Positions 1-6,488 of a stretch of 7,965 nt of DNA are shown here, one piece after another. The notes beneath the pieces were generated by a model that saw nothing but the letters and a program-made list of their open reading frames with translations, ran no database searches and was not told the DNA's origin. The stretch is taken from NCBI GenBank assembly GCA_029287275.1, contig JARFRL010000100.1, positions 1-7,965 of the forward strand, given 5' to 3'. Numbering within the stretch: position 1 is the stretch's first letter; each line of letters begins with the position of its first letter. The translations under genes were made by a program, and so were the position numbers. This stretch comes from Pontiella desulfatans. Lineage in GTDB: Bacteria > Verrucomicrobiota > Kiritimatiellia > Kiritimatiellales > Pontiellaceae.

Positions 1-657
1 GCCCTCGAGCTTCGCGATCTTGGAGCCGATCGTGTTGAGCGTGATCATGCTTCGCACCGCGGGCTCGAGATGGCCGGGCTCGATGATCCCCTTCTTTTTG
101 GCGGTGCTCAAAATTCCGACGCCCAACGGTTTGGTCAGGAAGAGTTCGCAATCGGGTTCCGCGCTGGCGTTGCGCTTCAGATGCTTGTTGTCGACGATCC
201 CCGTGACCGCGAGGCCGAAGATCGGTTCCGGCGAATCGATCGAATGCCCGCCCGCGAGCGGTATGCCCGCCTCCTCGCAGGTGGCGCGGCCGCCATCGAT
301 CACGGCGCGGCCGACTTCCGCGGAGAGCTTGTCGATCGGCCAGCCGAAAATGGAGATGGCCATGAGCGGATCGCCGCCCATCGCGTAGATGTCGGAGATC
401 GCGTTGGTCGCGGCGATCTGGCCGAAGGTGAAAGGATCGTCGACGATCGGCATGAAAAAGTCGGTGGTGCTCAGCACGGAGGTTCCGTTGCCGAGATCGA
501 ACGCGGCCGCGTCGTCTTTCGTGTCGTTGCCGACCAGCAGGTTCGGATGCGGCATCTTCGGCCGCGCGCTTTCCAGAATCGAGTCCAGCAGCTCGGGCGA
601 GATCTTGCATCCGCATCCCGCGCCGTGGCTGTATTGAGTCAGTTTAATCTCTTCCAT
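1..657 (-). CDS. selD: Selenide, water dikinase (selenophosphate synthetase), N-terminal part, cut by window edge
   Basis: SelD uses ATP to make selenophosphate from selenide, the selenium donor for selenocysteine-tRNA and for selenouridine in tRNA wobble positions. The reading frame is open from the ATG at 657 to the left edge, giving 219 residues of a family normally about 345 long. The glycine-rich loop GAGCGCK (residues 12-18) carries the catalytic Cys15 and Lys18, equivalent to E. coli Cys17 and Lys20. The Cys is encoded by TGC, so this is the cysteine rather than the selenocysteine form. ATP/Mg-binding residues are present: D49 in DDAA, D66 in STTDFF, N85 and D89 in ATNAISD. GGHSID lies at 136-141. 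All match E. coli SelD at a constant offset of two. A GGGAG lies 8 nt before the start. The gene is divergent from the phosphate transporter. No selA, selB or selU is in view, so whether selenium goes to protein or tRNA is unknown. Family identity is very secure. Confidence 0.96.
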   Translation of the reverse strand, partial: MEEIKLTQYSHGAGCGCKISPELLDSILESARPKMPHPNLLVGNDTKDDAAAFDLGNGTSVLSTTDFFMPIVDDPFTFGQIAATNAISDIYAMGGDPLMAISIFGWPIDKLSAEVGRAVIDGGRATCEEAGIPLAGGHSIDSPEPIFGLAVTGIVDNKHLKRNASAEPDCELFLTKPLGVGILSTAKKKGIIEPGHLEPAVRSMITLNTIGSKIAKLEG

Positions 658-690
658 CACATCGTCTCCCAAGGCGTTTGAACTCCAAAC

Positions 691-719
691 GTTTTATCCC
701 ACCTCGCCGCCCGCGTCCA
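691..719 (-). promoter_or_regulatory. Weak promoter candidate for selD
   Basis: Reading the minus strand, TGGACG (719-714) could be a -35 and GATAAA (698-693) a -10, each matching 4 of 6 consensus bases, with a 15-bp spacer that is shorter than ideal. It would start transcription roughly 25-30 nt before the selD ATG and leave room for the GGGAG Shine-Dalgarno at 670-666. This is weak evidence; position in the 111-bp divergent gap is the main support. Confidence 0.2.
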
Positions 720-734
720 CTCTTCGCCGCGATA

Positions 735-762
735 TTGACTTCTCGTCTCCCGCGTCTACTAT
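735..762 (+). promoter_or_regulatory. Promoter candidate for the phosphate transporter, possibly giving a leaderless mRNA
   Basis: TTGACT (735-740, 5 of 6 to the -35 consensus) and TACTAT (757-762, 4 of 6 to the -10) are separated by 16 bp. The expected transcription start, about 7 nt after the -10, falls at 769, the A of the transporter's ATG. No GGAG-like sequence lies just before that ATG. The sequence therefore suggests a leaderless transcript, or a wrongly placed start or promoter. Confidence 0.4.
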
Positions 763-768
763 CGGGCA

Positions 769-2517
769 ATGGATCCATCAAGCTTCACGGGACTGATCTT
801 CGGACTGATGGGCGGGCTCGCCCTGTTCATCTTCGGCATGCGCGTCATGAGCGACGGGCTCTCCGCCGCGGTGGGCGACGGCATGCGGACCCTGCTCGGA
901 AAAGCCACGCGCAACCGGCTGGCCGGGCTCGGGCTGGGCACCGTCATCGGGGGCCTCATCCAAAGCAGCGCGTCGATCGTGCTTTTCATCGGCTTCATCA
1001 ACGCGGGGCTCATGACGCTAACGCGGTCGATCGGGCCCATCCTGGGCGCGAACATCGGCACGACCCTGTCGGTGCAATTGATCTCGTTCAAGCTGAGCGA
1101 CTACTGTCTGCCCGCGATCTTCATCGGGCTCCTGATCAGCATGGTCGCGCGGAAGCGTCAAATGAAACAGGGCGGCCAGGCGCTGCTCGGCTTCGGCCTG
1201 CTGTTCCTGGGCATGGTGTTCATGGGCGACGCCATCAAACCGCACCGCGAGGTGTTCGAACCGTGGCTGATTCTCATCAGCGGAAAAACGATGTCGGGAC
1301 TGATCACCGGAACCGTCATCGCGGCGCTCATCACCGGCGTGGCGCAAAGCTCCGGCGCGGTCATCGGCATGGGCTTCGCGATGATCTCCGCGGGCGCGAT
1401 CACCGACTTCGAGGGCATCTACCCCATCATCATCGGCGCGAACGTCGGCACGTGCGTGACGGGTTTGATCGGCAGCGTCGGCACCACCATCAACGCGCGC
1501 CGCGCCGCGGTGACGCATCTCGTGTTCAATCTGATCAGCACGTCGCTCGCCATCGCGGCGTCGCCCCTGTTTTACAACTACATCGGCCACACCTCCGACG
1601 ATCTAATCCGCCAAGCCGCGAACGCCGACACCATCAAAATGACGTTCTCCGCGCTGCTGCTGCTCCCCTTCACGCCCGCGCTCGCGAAACTGGTCACCTG
1701 GCTGGTTCCCTCGAAGACGAAGCAACCCGAGTCCAGCTTCCTCGACGACCATTTGCTGAAACAGCCGGAACAGGCCATCTACGCCTGCCTGCAAGAGTTG
1801 CGCCGCGTCACCCGCCTCTGCGCCGAAAGCCTGCACCTCGCCGCGGAGGAGTTCATTCAGCACGATCCGAAACGCGCCAAACGAATCAAGGTGAACGAGC
1901 AAAGCGTCAACACCGTCAAGGCCGCGATGCGCGCCTACCTGACCGCGCTCACGAAGAACTATCTCTCCAAACGGCAATCCATCCTGATCGGACACATCGA
2001 CCGTTGCATGTCCGACCTCGAGCGCGTCGGCGACCACATCGACAACCTCTCCACCATCGCGACCCGGCAGCGCGCGATCCCCGCGGCGCGCTTCAGCCCC
2101 GAGGTGATCGAGGATTGGCTATCCATCCACCGCGCCGTCGAGCATTTGCTGGCGAAAGTGATCGAATCGCTCGATCCGGAAAACAAGGATTTCCAGGAGA
2201 TCGCGAAGGAGATCATCGACCTGCGCGAGTGCTACGGCGAGACCGCGATGAAGGTCCGCGACGCGCACTTCAAGCGGCTTGAGGAAAAAGAGATCACGCC
2301 CATCGCGGGCATGATCTTCAACGACTACCTCTCCAACTTCCTGCGGATCACCAAACACGTGAAGGGCATCGCGCTCGCGGAGCAGCAACCGCGCTTCTGG
2401 CTCAAGCGCGAGAAGCTGGGAAAAACGCTTTCCACCGACGCGCCCGGCTATCTGGAACCCGACAAAATCAATCCCAACGACTACCTCGACCGCCTGCAGT
2501 CGGATGAATATCGGTAG
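769..2517 (+). CDS. Na+/phosphate cotransporter family protein with C-terminal PhoU-like domain (NptA/YjbB type)
   Basis: A predicted inner-membrane, sodium-coupled phosphate carrier of 582 residues. Two inverted Na/Pi cotransporter repeats are visible. The first has the QSS motif at 65-67 and GANIGTT at 93-99; the second has QSS at 193-195 and GANVGT at 223-228. The paired QSS motifs form the substrate and sodium site in this family (SLC34-like). HLVFN (250-254) matches the family's usual H-x-x-F-N motif after repeat two. Hydrophobic membrane segments fill residues 6-310. After about residue 325 the protein turns polar and helical, consistent with the PhoU-like domain that many bacterial members carry. 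The start is the first ATG of the frame and fits the usual N-terminus, which runs directly into GLMGGLALFIFGM. It lacks a Shine-Dalgarno. The stop is TAG. It is divergent from selD and convergent with the pyrophosphorylase, so it is probably transcribed alone. Bacterial members may act in phosphate uptake or efflux; direction cannot be told from sequence. Confidence 0.93.
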   Translation: MDPSSFTGLIFGLMGGLALFIFGMRVMSDGLSAAVGDGMRTLLGKATRNRLAGLGLGTVIGGLIQSSASIVLFIGFINAGLMTLTRSIGPILGANIGTTLSVQLISFKLSDYCLPAIFIGLLISMVARKRQMKQGGQALLGFGLLFLGMVFMGDAIKPHREVFEPWLILISGKTMSGLITGTVIAALITGVAQSSGAVIGMGFAMISAGAITDFEGIYPIIIGANVGTCVTGLIGSVGTTINARRAAVTHLVFNLISTSLAIAASPLFYNYIGHTSDDLIRQAANADTIKMTFSALLLLPFTPALAKLVTWLVPSKTKQPESSFLDDHLLKQPEQAIYACLQELRRVTRLCAESLHLAAEEFIQHDPKRAKRIKVNEQSVNTVKAAMRAYLTALTKNYLSKRQSILIGHIDRCMSDLERVGDHIDNLSTIATRQRAIPAARFSPEVIEDWLSIHRAVEHLLAKVIESLDPENKDFQEIAKEIIDLRECYGETAMKVRDAHFKRLEEKEITPIAGMIFNDYLSNFLRITKHVKGIALAEQQPRFWLKREKLGKTLSTDAPGYLEPDKINPNDYLDRLQSDEYR

Positions 2518-2553
2518 ATAAACGCGCTGGATACCGACGGGGAAATCAGACAC

Positions 2554-2581
2554 AAAAACGCTAAGCACTCCAAGAGCGCTT
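2554..2581 (-). terminator. Rho-independent terminator candidate for the UDP-sugar pyrophosphorylase gene
   Basis: On the minus strand an 8-bp stem AAGCGCTC / GAGTGCTT (one G-U wobble) closes a TTG loop. AGCG and then five Ts (2558-2554) follow. It lies about 40 nt past the TAA at 2621. Read on the plus strand the stem has an A-C mismatch and no T run follows, so the signal favours the minus-strand gene. Confidence 0.5.
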
Positions 2582-2607
2582 CCTTCGTGTACTTCGAGCC
2601 TTCGTGT
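2582..2607. repeat. Short CTTCGTGT tandem repeat in the convergent intergenic gap
   Basis: CCTTCGTGT occurs at 2582-2590 and again at 2599-2607, with the related ACTTCGAG between them (2591-2598). The three units repeat every 8-9 bp. The repeat lies next to the terminator hairpin and ends 13 bp before the pyrophosphorylase stop codon. I recall similar CTTCGTG/CACGAAG repeats between genes in PVC-group genomes, but cannot confirm it here. No function is known to me. Confidence 0.5.
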
Positions 2608-2620
2608 TTAATTTCTTTAG

Positions 2621-4450
2621 TTACGCCTCAACCACGTATTCACCCGGCTCGGCGAACTCGTGGATCTCGGCGCCGCGGTTCACGAACTTGTAGCCGCGGA
2701 TCTTGAGGTATTCCGGCACGTCGCTTTCCGCGGAACGCTCGGCTTCGGTTAGTTCGACCAACTCGAAGCCTTCGTTCTCGAACGCGCCTTTAACGGTCAC
2801 CTTCGCGCCTTCGCAGGCCTTGACGATCAGCGCGGATTTTCCGGACAGCTCGACGTTTTCGAGGGTGATGTCCGCGCCGTCGAGAATCAACGTCGCCTCG
2901 CCGGAGATCGAACCGCCGGAGACCTTGCCGCGGCCTTCGGCGAGCGTCAGCGCGAACGATGGGCGCGGGATGACTTTCGGCCCCAGCGTGAACGGCACGC
3001 CCAGAATCAGTTCCTCGGCGGCGGTTTCGACCTTCATTCCAGCGACTTCCAGACGGGCGCGGCCCGCGGCGTAGAAATCGTTCTCCGCGGTGGCGGAGGC
3101 GTCGCACGGTCCGCCCGCGGCGTGCTTGGCGGCCGCGTCGGTGATGTTGTTCTTGTTGGGCGAGAAGCTCCAGAAGCGGTCGAAGATGGTCACGCCGACC
3201 TTCTCGGACGCGCCAAACAACTTAGGCAGATCCTGCATCATGGTTTCGAGGCGGGTCGGCTTCTTGAAGGCGGATTTGGTTTCGTCGGTGTACTTCGGGT
3301 TGACGAACTCCGCGATGATGCCGTGGGACGCCGCGAGAATTTCGACGTAGGTGTCGAGCTTGATCAGCAGCGTGTTGCAGTTTCCGGGGAACATGGAATA
3401 GCCCTGCTCGTTCGCGAGGTCGCCCTCGGGACTGATGGTGGCGCGCAGCAGCGGGTCGAGCTGGTTGTATTCCACGTTGAGCGTGAATTCCTTGCCTTCC
3501 CCCACGAGCTTGGCGAGCGCGCCCACGGCCTCGCCGGGCACGCGGTTGATCGCGAGCGAGTTGAAGTCGTAGCCGTTCTCGACGGAGACGCCGACCGCGG
3601 CGGGCAGCGTGTTGAAGCTCGGGCCGTTGGTGTCTTGAATGAACAGCAGGTGTTCGATCCCTTCGCCCGCGAGTTTGGCCGCGACGCCGCTGGTGTGCAG
3701 CAGCATGTGAATGTCGCCGTGGCCGTGCGGCTTGAGGATCAGCGCGTACTTCGCTTCGAGCGCGAGCGCGCCGTCGTTGTCGGCGATCGCGGGAACGAGT
3801 TCCTGCTGGAGGATGTGGACTTGGCCGCGGTCCAAGCCGAAATAGTCGTTGGCCTCGAGCGATTCGAGGGTCTTGGGGCCGGTGTCTTTCGAGACCATGA
3901 TGACGAAGGGAACCGGCCGTTTGGATTCGGAACGCGCCTGCATCGCGAGCAGGTTTTCGGCGTAGTGCTTGAGATAGGAGGTGGATTCGAGCGTCTCGAC
4001 CGCGATGTCGAGCTTGATGCCATTGTAGCCCAGCCGTTCGCCCAGCCCGCCCGCGACGAGCACGACGCCGACTTTATCGAATCGTTTCGCGCCGATGGCC
4101 TCGTAGCGCTCGAACTCCGCGGTGAAGGTGGTGAGGTCGACCGTTTCCGGCTTCTCGGGCGTCAGGCCCTCGAACGGGTTCGCGCCGAGCGCGGACTCCG
4201 CGAGCAGCTTGCGGGCGTTTTCGATGTAGCCCACCAGTCCGCCCGGATAGCCGCCGTCGATCTTTTCGAGCGACTCGAGAAAAGCGAACTTGGCGTCGTC
4301 GTTGGTTCCCGGCTCGTCCCAACCGGCGAACAGGTGCGTCTGTCCGTTTTCAACCAGCGTGGTGATCAACTCCCGTCGCTCGTCGGTCAGGTTGTTCCAG
4401 TTGGTCGATAGGCCGACCAGCTCCATTTTCTCCAAAAACGCGTGTCCCAT
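2621..4450 (-). CDS. UDP-sugar pyrophosphorylase (UTP:sugar-1-phosphate uridylyltransferase), plant/protist-like USP
   Basis: A 609-residue cytoplasmic nucleotidyltransferase, expected to make UDP-sugars and pyrophosphate from UTP and sugar-1-phosphates (glucose, galactose, xylose, arabinose, glucuronic acid in characterised USPs). The nucleotide-binding loop is LVAGGLGERLGYNGIK (131-146). Then follow KPHGHGDIH (240-248), QDTNG (272-276), NVEYNQLDPLLR (325-336), FPGN (354-357), EFVNPKY (381-387) and a glycine-rich C-terminal region (about 508-565) that looks like the left-handed beta-helix of the family. Many of these match my memory of Arabidopsis USP almost letter for letter, and length is also right (about 610). 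Bacterial GalU is about 300 residues and lacks this layout. The frame extends 75 codons further upstream, but the ATG at 4450 has GAGGG six bases before it, while the upstream stretch is Arg-rich and overlaps the end of sulfatase 1. Alternative: a UDPGP-family glucose-specific or UDP-GlcNAc pyrophosphorylase; the YNGIK and NQLDPLLR motifs favour USP. Confidence 0.88.
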   Translation of the reverse strand: MGHAFLEKMELVGLSTNWNNLTDERRELITTLVENGQTHLFAGWDEPGTNDDAKFAFLESLEKIDGGYPGGLVGYIENARKLLAESALGANPFEGLTPEKPETVDLTTFTAEFERYEAIGAKRFDKVGVVLVAGGLGERLGYNGIKLDIAVETLESTSYLKHYAENLLAMQARSESKRPVPFVIMVSKDTGPKTLESLEANDYFGLDRGQVHILQQELVPAIADNDGALALEAKYALILKPHGHGDIHMLLHTSGVAAKLAGEGIEHLLFIQDTNGPSFNTLPAAVGVSVENGYDFNSLAINRVPGEAVGALAKLVGEGKEFTLNVEYNQLDPLLRATISPEGDLANEQGYSMFPGNCNTLLIKLDTYVEILAASHGIIAEFVNPKYTDETKSAFKKPTRLETMMQDLPKLFGASEKVGVTIFDRFWSFSPNKNNITDAAAKHAAGGPCDASATAENDFYAAGRARLEVAGMKVETAAEELILGVPFTLGPKVIPRPSFALTLAEGRGKVSGGSISGEATLILDGADITLENVELSGKSALIVKACEGAKVTVKGAFENEGFELVELTEAERSAESDVPEYLKIRGYKFVNRGAEIHEFAEPGEYVVEA

Positions 4451-4482
4451 TTTCATCCCTCGCTGAGTTAAGTAAGAAGAAG

Positions 4483-4497
4483 TTCGCATCATGCGAA
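4483..4497. promoter_or_regulatory. Perfect 7-bp inverted repeat before the pyrophosphorylase gene
   Basis: TTCGCAT-C-ATGCGAA is an odd-length perfect palindrome lying 33 bp upstream of the pyrophosphorylase ATG (4450). It could be a dimeric repressor operator or, in RNA, a 5-bp hairpin with an ATCAT loop in the leader. No convincing -35/-10 pair was found beside it. Its role is inferred only from symmetry and position. Confidence 0.35.
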
Positions 4498-4517
4498 GTC
4501 GCGCCGCGGGAAGCCAT

Positions 4518-4560
4518 AAAAAACGCGTTGGAATTCCGCGGCCGCGGCGCGCGCCCAAAG
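4518..4560 (-). terminator. GC-rich palindromes followed by a T run after sulfatase 1 (weak terminator candidate)
   Basis: Downstream of the sulfatase 1 stop, the minus strand reads through GGGCGCGCGCC, the 12-bp palindrome CCGCGGCCGCGG (4547-4536), GGAATTCC, CGCG and six Ts (4523-4518). The palindromes have no spare loop bases, and the best hairpin next to the T run has only a 4-bp CGCG stem. It may still slow or end transcription between sulfatase 1 and the pyrophosphorylase gene. Confidence 0.25.
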
Positions 4561-4563
4561 CCG

Positions 4564-6075
4564 TCAAGGCGTGGTGACGCGGTAGAAGGCGTTGCTTGCG
4601 GGCGGCGCGGGATCGCGGAGGATGAGCGCGGCGGAGCCGGCGTCCTCGAACTCCTGCCCCGCGACCGCGGCCCAATCGTTGGACGCGAGGTTTTCCGCGC
4701 GGTGGAGCGTGAAGCCTTGGTGGTCGAACCAGCCGACCTCGACGTTGAGTTTCCCATCGCCGTCCATGTAGGTCGAATGGAGACGCGGCGTGTTGATGTA
4801 GGTTACCAGCTTGTTGGTCAGACTTTCGTAGGCCGCCTGTTCGACCGAAGAAAGCGTGCCGGAAAGTAGATTGACGGATTCCGGAAGATCCAGCGACACG
4901 TTGTAGAACTCCGGCGATCCGCTTTCAAAATCAATCAGTTTGTAGTCGCCTTCCATAATGCTTCGCGCGGGCGACGTACCAAAGGCGTTGTTGACCATGA
5001 TCACGGCGGGATCACGAATATAGGCTTCGCCGCGTAGCGCGGCGGCGAACGAGCGCGTGTCGTATTCCAGTTCCGCGGGAACCACGCTTCGCGTTTCGAC
5101 CCCAAAAAGATCGAGGATGGTCGCGTAGAGATCCACCGAATGGAGATGACCGTCGTAGACCGTGTTTTCCAGTCCATTCGATACCGCCGCGCCGCAGATC
5201 AGCAACGGCACGCGGATGCCGCCTTCGTACGCGGAGCCCTTGGCATGGGTGGTTGTGAACGGCGACTGAACCTGCATGCCCGTCGTGCCGTTGTCGCCCA
5301 TGAAGATCACGGTGGTTTCGGACAAATCGACGTGGGTCAACAGCCGTTCCATTTCCGTATCCATCGCCTGCACCGTCGCCTCGAAATGATTTCGCGAGCG
5401 GTCGAAGACTCCATCACGAATATCGTCATAGTCGTGCAGATCGTTCGGCGGCCGCTCCAACGGCGTATGCGGCGCGTTGAAGGCGAGCCAGCAAAACCAC
5501 GAGTTGGTGCCCTGCGTATCGATCCAGTTCGCCGCGTCATTCACGTTATCGGTCGTGGCATACACCGCGTAGTTGTTCGCGGTAACGCCGTTCACGGTCT
5601 TCGCCCAGTTGGTGTAGCTGCTCAGCCCTCCTCCCAACGCACCGGAAAAGTGAGGCCATCCGCCGAGGGTGTTCGGCGAATCCGCGGCGTTGCCTAAATG
5701 CCACTTGCCGATCTGCGCGAGCCGGTTGGAAATAACGCCCGATTCAATCAGCGCGTCGGGTAGCGTGAATTCGTTCGCCATTAGGTCGTTATCATTCGGA
5801 GAATAGACGCCGGTGCGGAACGCGTAGCGGCCGGTCAGGATCGCCGACCGCGTCGGCGAGCAGGTGGAGTAGGAATAGAAGCGCGTGAAGGTGATCCCGT
5901 TCGACTGGATGTTGTCGATCGTCGGCGTGGTTGGAAGCTCGGCCGCGCCATCATCGTTGAAGGCCGCCAAACTGTCGATGCCGAGGTCGTCGGCGATGAT
6001 CAACAGCACGTTGGTTTGCTGGGCCTGAATGGAGAGGCTAAGACTTGCTACAACGAGAATCATCCACTTACGCAT
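4564..6075 (-). CDS. Exported type I (formylglycine) sulfatase with extra C-terminal FYRV domain
   Basis: A predicted sulfate-ester hydrolase of 503 residues, alkaline phosphatase fold, family S1. Residues 1-18 form a signal peptide (positive start, hydrophobic core, likely cut before QQ), so it acts in the periplasm or outside. Active-site elements in order: metal-binding DD (29-30), C72-S-P-T-R76 where Cys72 becomes formylglycine, GKWHLG (123-128; K124, H126), APHTP with H203, GDN with D261/N262, and K279 in the AKGSAYEGG stretch. The core ends near residue 430. Residues 445-503 form an additional module (GFTLHRAENLASNDW to FYRV) resembling small beta-domains at the C-terminus of secreted Kiritimatiellota proteins; its role is unknown, perhaps surface attachment or glycan binding. 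The ATG at 6075 is preferred: AGGAG lies 7 nt upstream and the signal peptide begins there. An ATG 14 codons earlier would spoil it. The substrate cannot be told. A maturing enzyme (FGE or anSME) must be encoded elsewhere. Confidence 0.93.
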   Translation of the reverse strand: MRKWMILVVASLSLSIQAQQTNVLLIIADDLGIDSLAAFNDDGAAELPTTPTIDNIQSNGITFTRFYSYSTCSPTRSAILTGRYAFRTGVYSPNDNDLMANEFTLPDALIESGVISNRLAQIGKWHLGNAADSPNTLGGWPHFSGALGGGLSSYTNWAKTVNGVTANNYAVYATTDNVNDAANWIDTQGTNSWFCWLAFNAPHTPLERPPNDLHDYDDIRDGVFDRSRNHFEATVQAMDTEMERLLTHVDLSETTVIFMGDNGTTGMQVQSPFTTTHAKGSAYEGGIRVPLLICGAAVSNGLENTVYDGHLHSVDLYATILDLFGVETRSVVPAELEYDTRSFAAALRGEAYIRDPAVIMVNNAFGTSPARSIMEGDYKLIDFESGSPEFYNVSLDLPESVNLLSGTLSSVEQAAYESLTNKLVTYINTPRLHSTYMDGDGKLNVEVGWFDHQGFTLHRAENLASNDWAAVAGQEFEDAGSAALILRDPAPPASNAFYRVTTP

Positions 6076-6119
6076 CGGCGGGCTCCTTTTTTGATTACCT
6101 TCATATAACGCATCCATCC

Positions 6120-6147
6120 GTTAAATGTCGCATGAATATATTGTCAT
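6120..6147 (-). promoter_or_regulatory. Promoter candidate for sulfatase 1
   Basis: On the minus strand ATGACA (6147-6142, 5 of 6 to the -35) and TTTAAC (6125-6120, 4 of 6 to the -10) are 16 bp apart. The start would lie near 6113, giving a leader of about 38 nt that includes the AGGAG Shine-Dalgarno at 6087-6083. This is the best match in the region but is not strong. Confidence 0.35.
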
Positions 6148-6295
6148 AAATCCACATCCACCTTAGGCGGGAGCATTGGTGTCCGATCCGGAATAGGTGA
6201 CAGAGAAAAGGGCACGGGACGCATCGCGAGGCCGCCGAACAGGCGGCAACGACCATCGAGAGAGGAAAACCCAGGCGCCTCGAAACAGAAAAACA

Positions 6296-6466
6296 TCATT
6301 TCAGTAGGATTGACCCTTTGCCCGGTCGCAAGGCGATATTGTTCCCCGCGTCCAACTCCGCTCGCAGCGACGTTCCATCGGCAATCGTTCCCCCGAGACT
6401 CACCAGCGGTCCGGCGGCAAGAAGGAAGGCGCGGTACTTTACCAACGCGACTCTAAATCCACCTAG
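6296..6466 (-). pseudogene. Possible gene relic: 56-codon open tail with a GFRVAL motif
   Basis: This stretch of the sulfatase gap reads on the minus strand as 56 sense codons ending in TGA, with an in-frame TAG immediately upstream (6469-6467), so there is no start codon of its own. It begins LGGFRVALVKYRAF and ends GSILLK. GFRVAL-type sequences are the usual C-terminal end of formylglycine-generating-enzyme (SUMF1/DUF323) domains, which are abundant in PVC bacteria, so this could be the eroded 3' end of such a gene. The sequence after the motif does not match anything I recognise. An open run this long is not improbable by chance at this GC content, so the call rests on the motif and is tentative. 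The rest of the gap on this side (6148-6295) holds only a dubious 50-codon frame and a short GCCGCC hairpin. Confidence 0.22.
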
Positions 6467-6488
6467 CTACATGGCGGCCTTTTTATAG

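Noticed and set aside
1..657. Selenocysteine at the SelD active site
   Set aside because: Some SelD proteins use Sec at this position, but here the codon is TGC (Cys15) and no in-frame TGA occurs in the visible part.
70..681. 203-codon plus-strand frame over selD
   Set aside because: It is the mirror of the selD frame; SelD motifs on the minus strand are unmistakable.
678..2282. Long plus-strand open frame (534 codons) overlapping the phosphate transporter
   Set aside because: Its protein is Arg/His-rich low-complexity without family motifs; it is a frame-shifted shadow of the transporter caused by GC-rich codon use.
3122..4411. 429-codon plus-strand frame antisense to the pyrophosphorylase
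   Set aside because: The minus-strand gene has complete family motifs; the antisense frame is Val/Glu/Arg-rich with no recognisable domain or ribosome binding site.
4451..4675. 75-codon N-terminal extension of the pyrophosphorylase
   Set aside because: The extension is Arg/Pro-rich, overlaps the 3' end of sulfatase 1, and the ATG at 4450 has a GAGGG at ideal spacing.
6076..6117. Earlier ATG (6117) for sulfatase 1
   Set aside because: It would add 14 residues in front of a good signal peptide and has no Shine-Dalgarno; AGGAG lies 7 nt before the ATG at 6075.
6231..6247. GCCGCC-GAACA-GGCGGC hairpin as a terminator
   Set aside because: The 6-bp stem is perfect, but no T run follows on either strand and no gene ends just before it.
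6144..6296. 50-codon minus-strand frame beginning at the TGATG overlap
   Set aside because: No Shine-Dalgarno, no recognisable motif, and a length easily reached by chance at this GC content.
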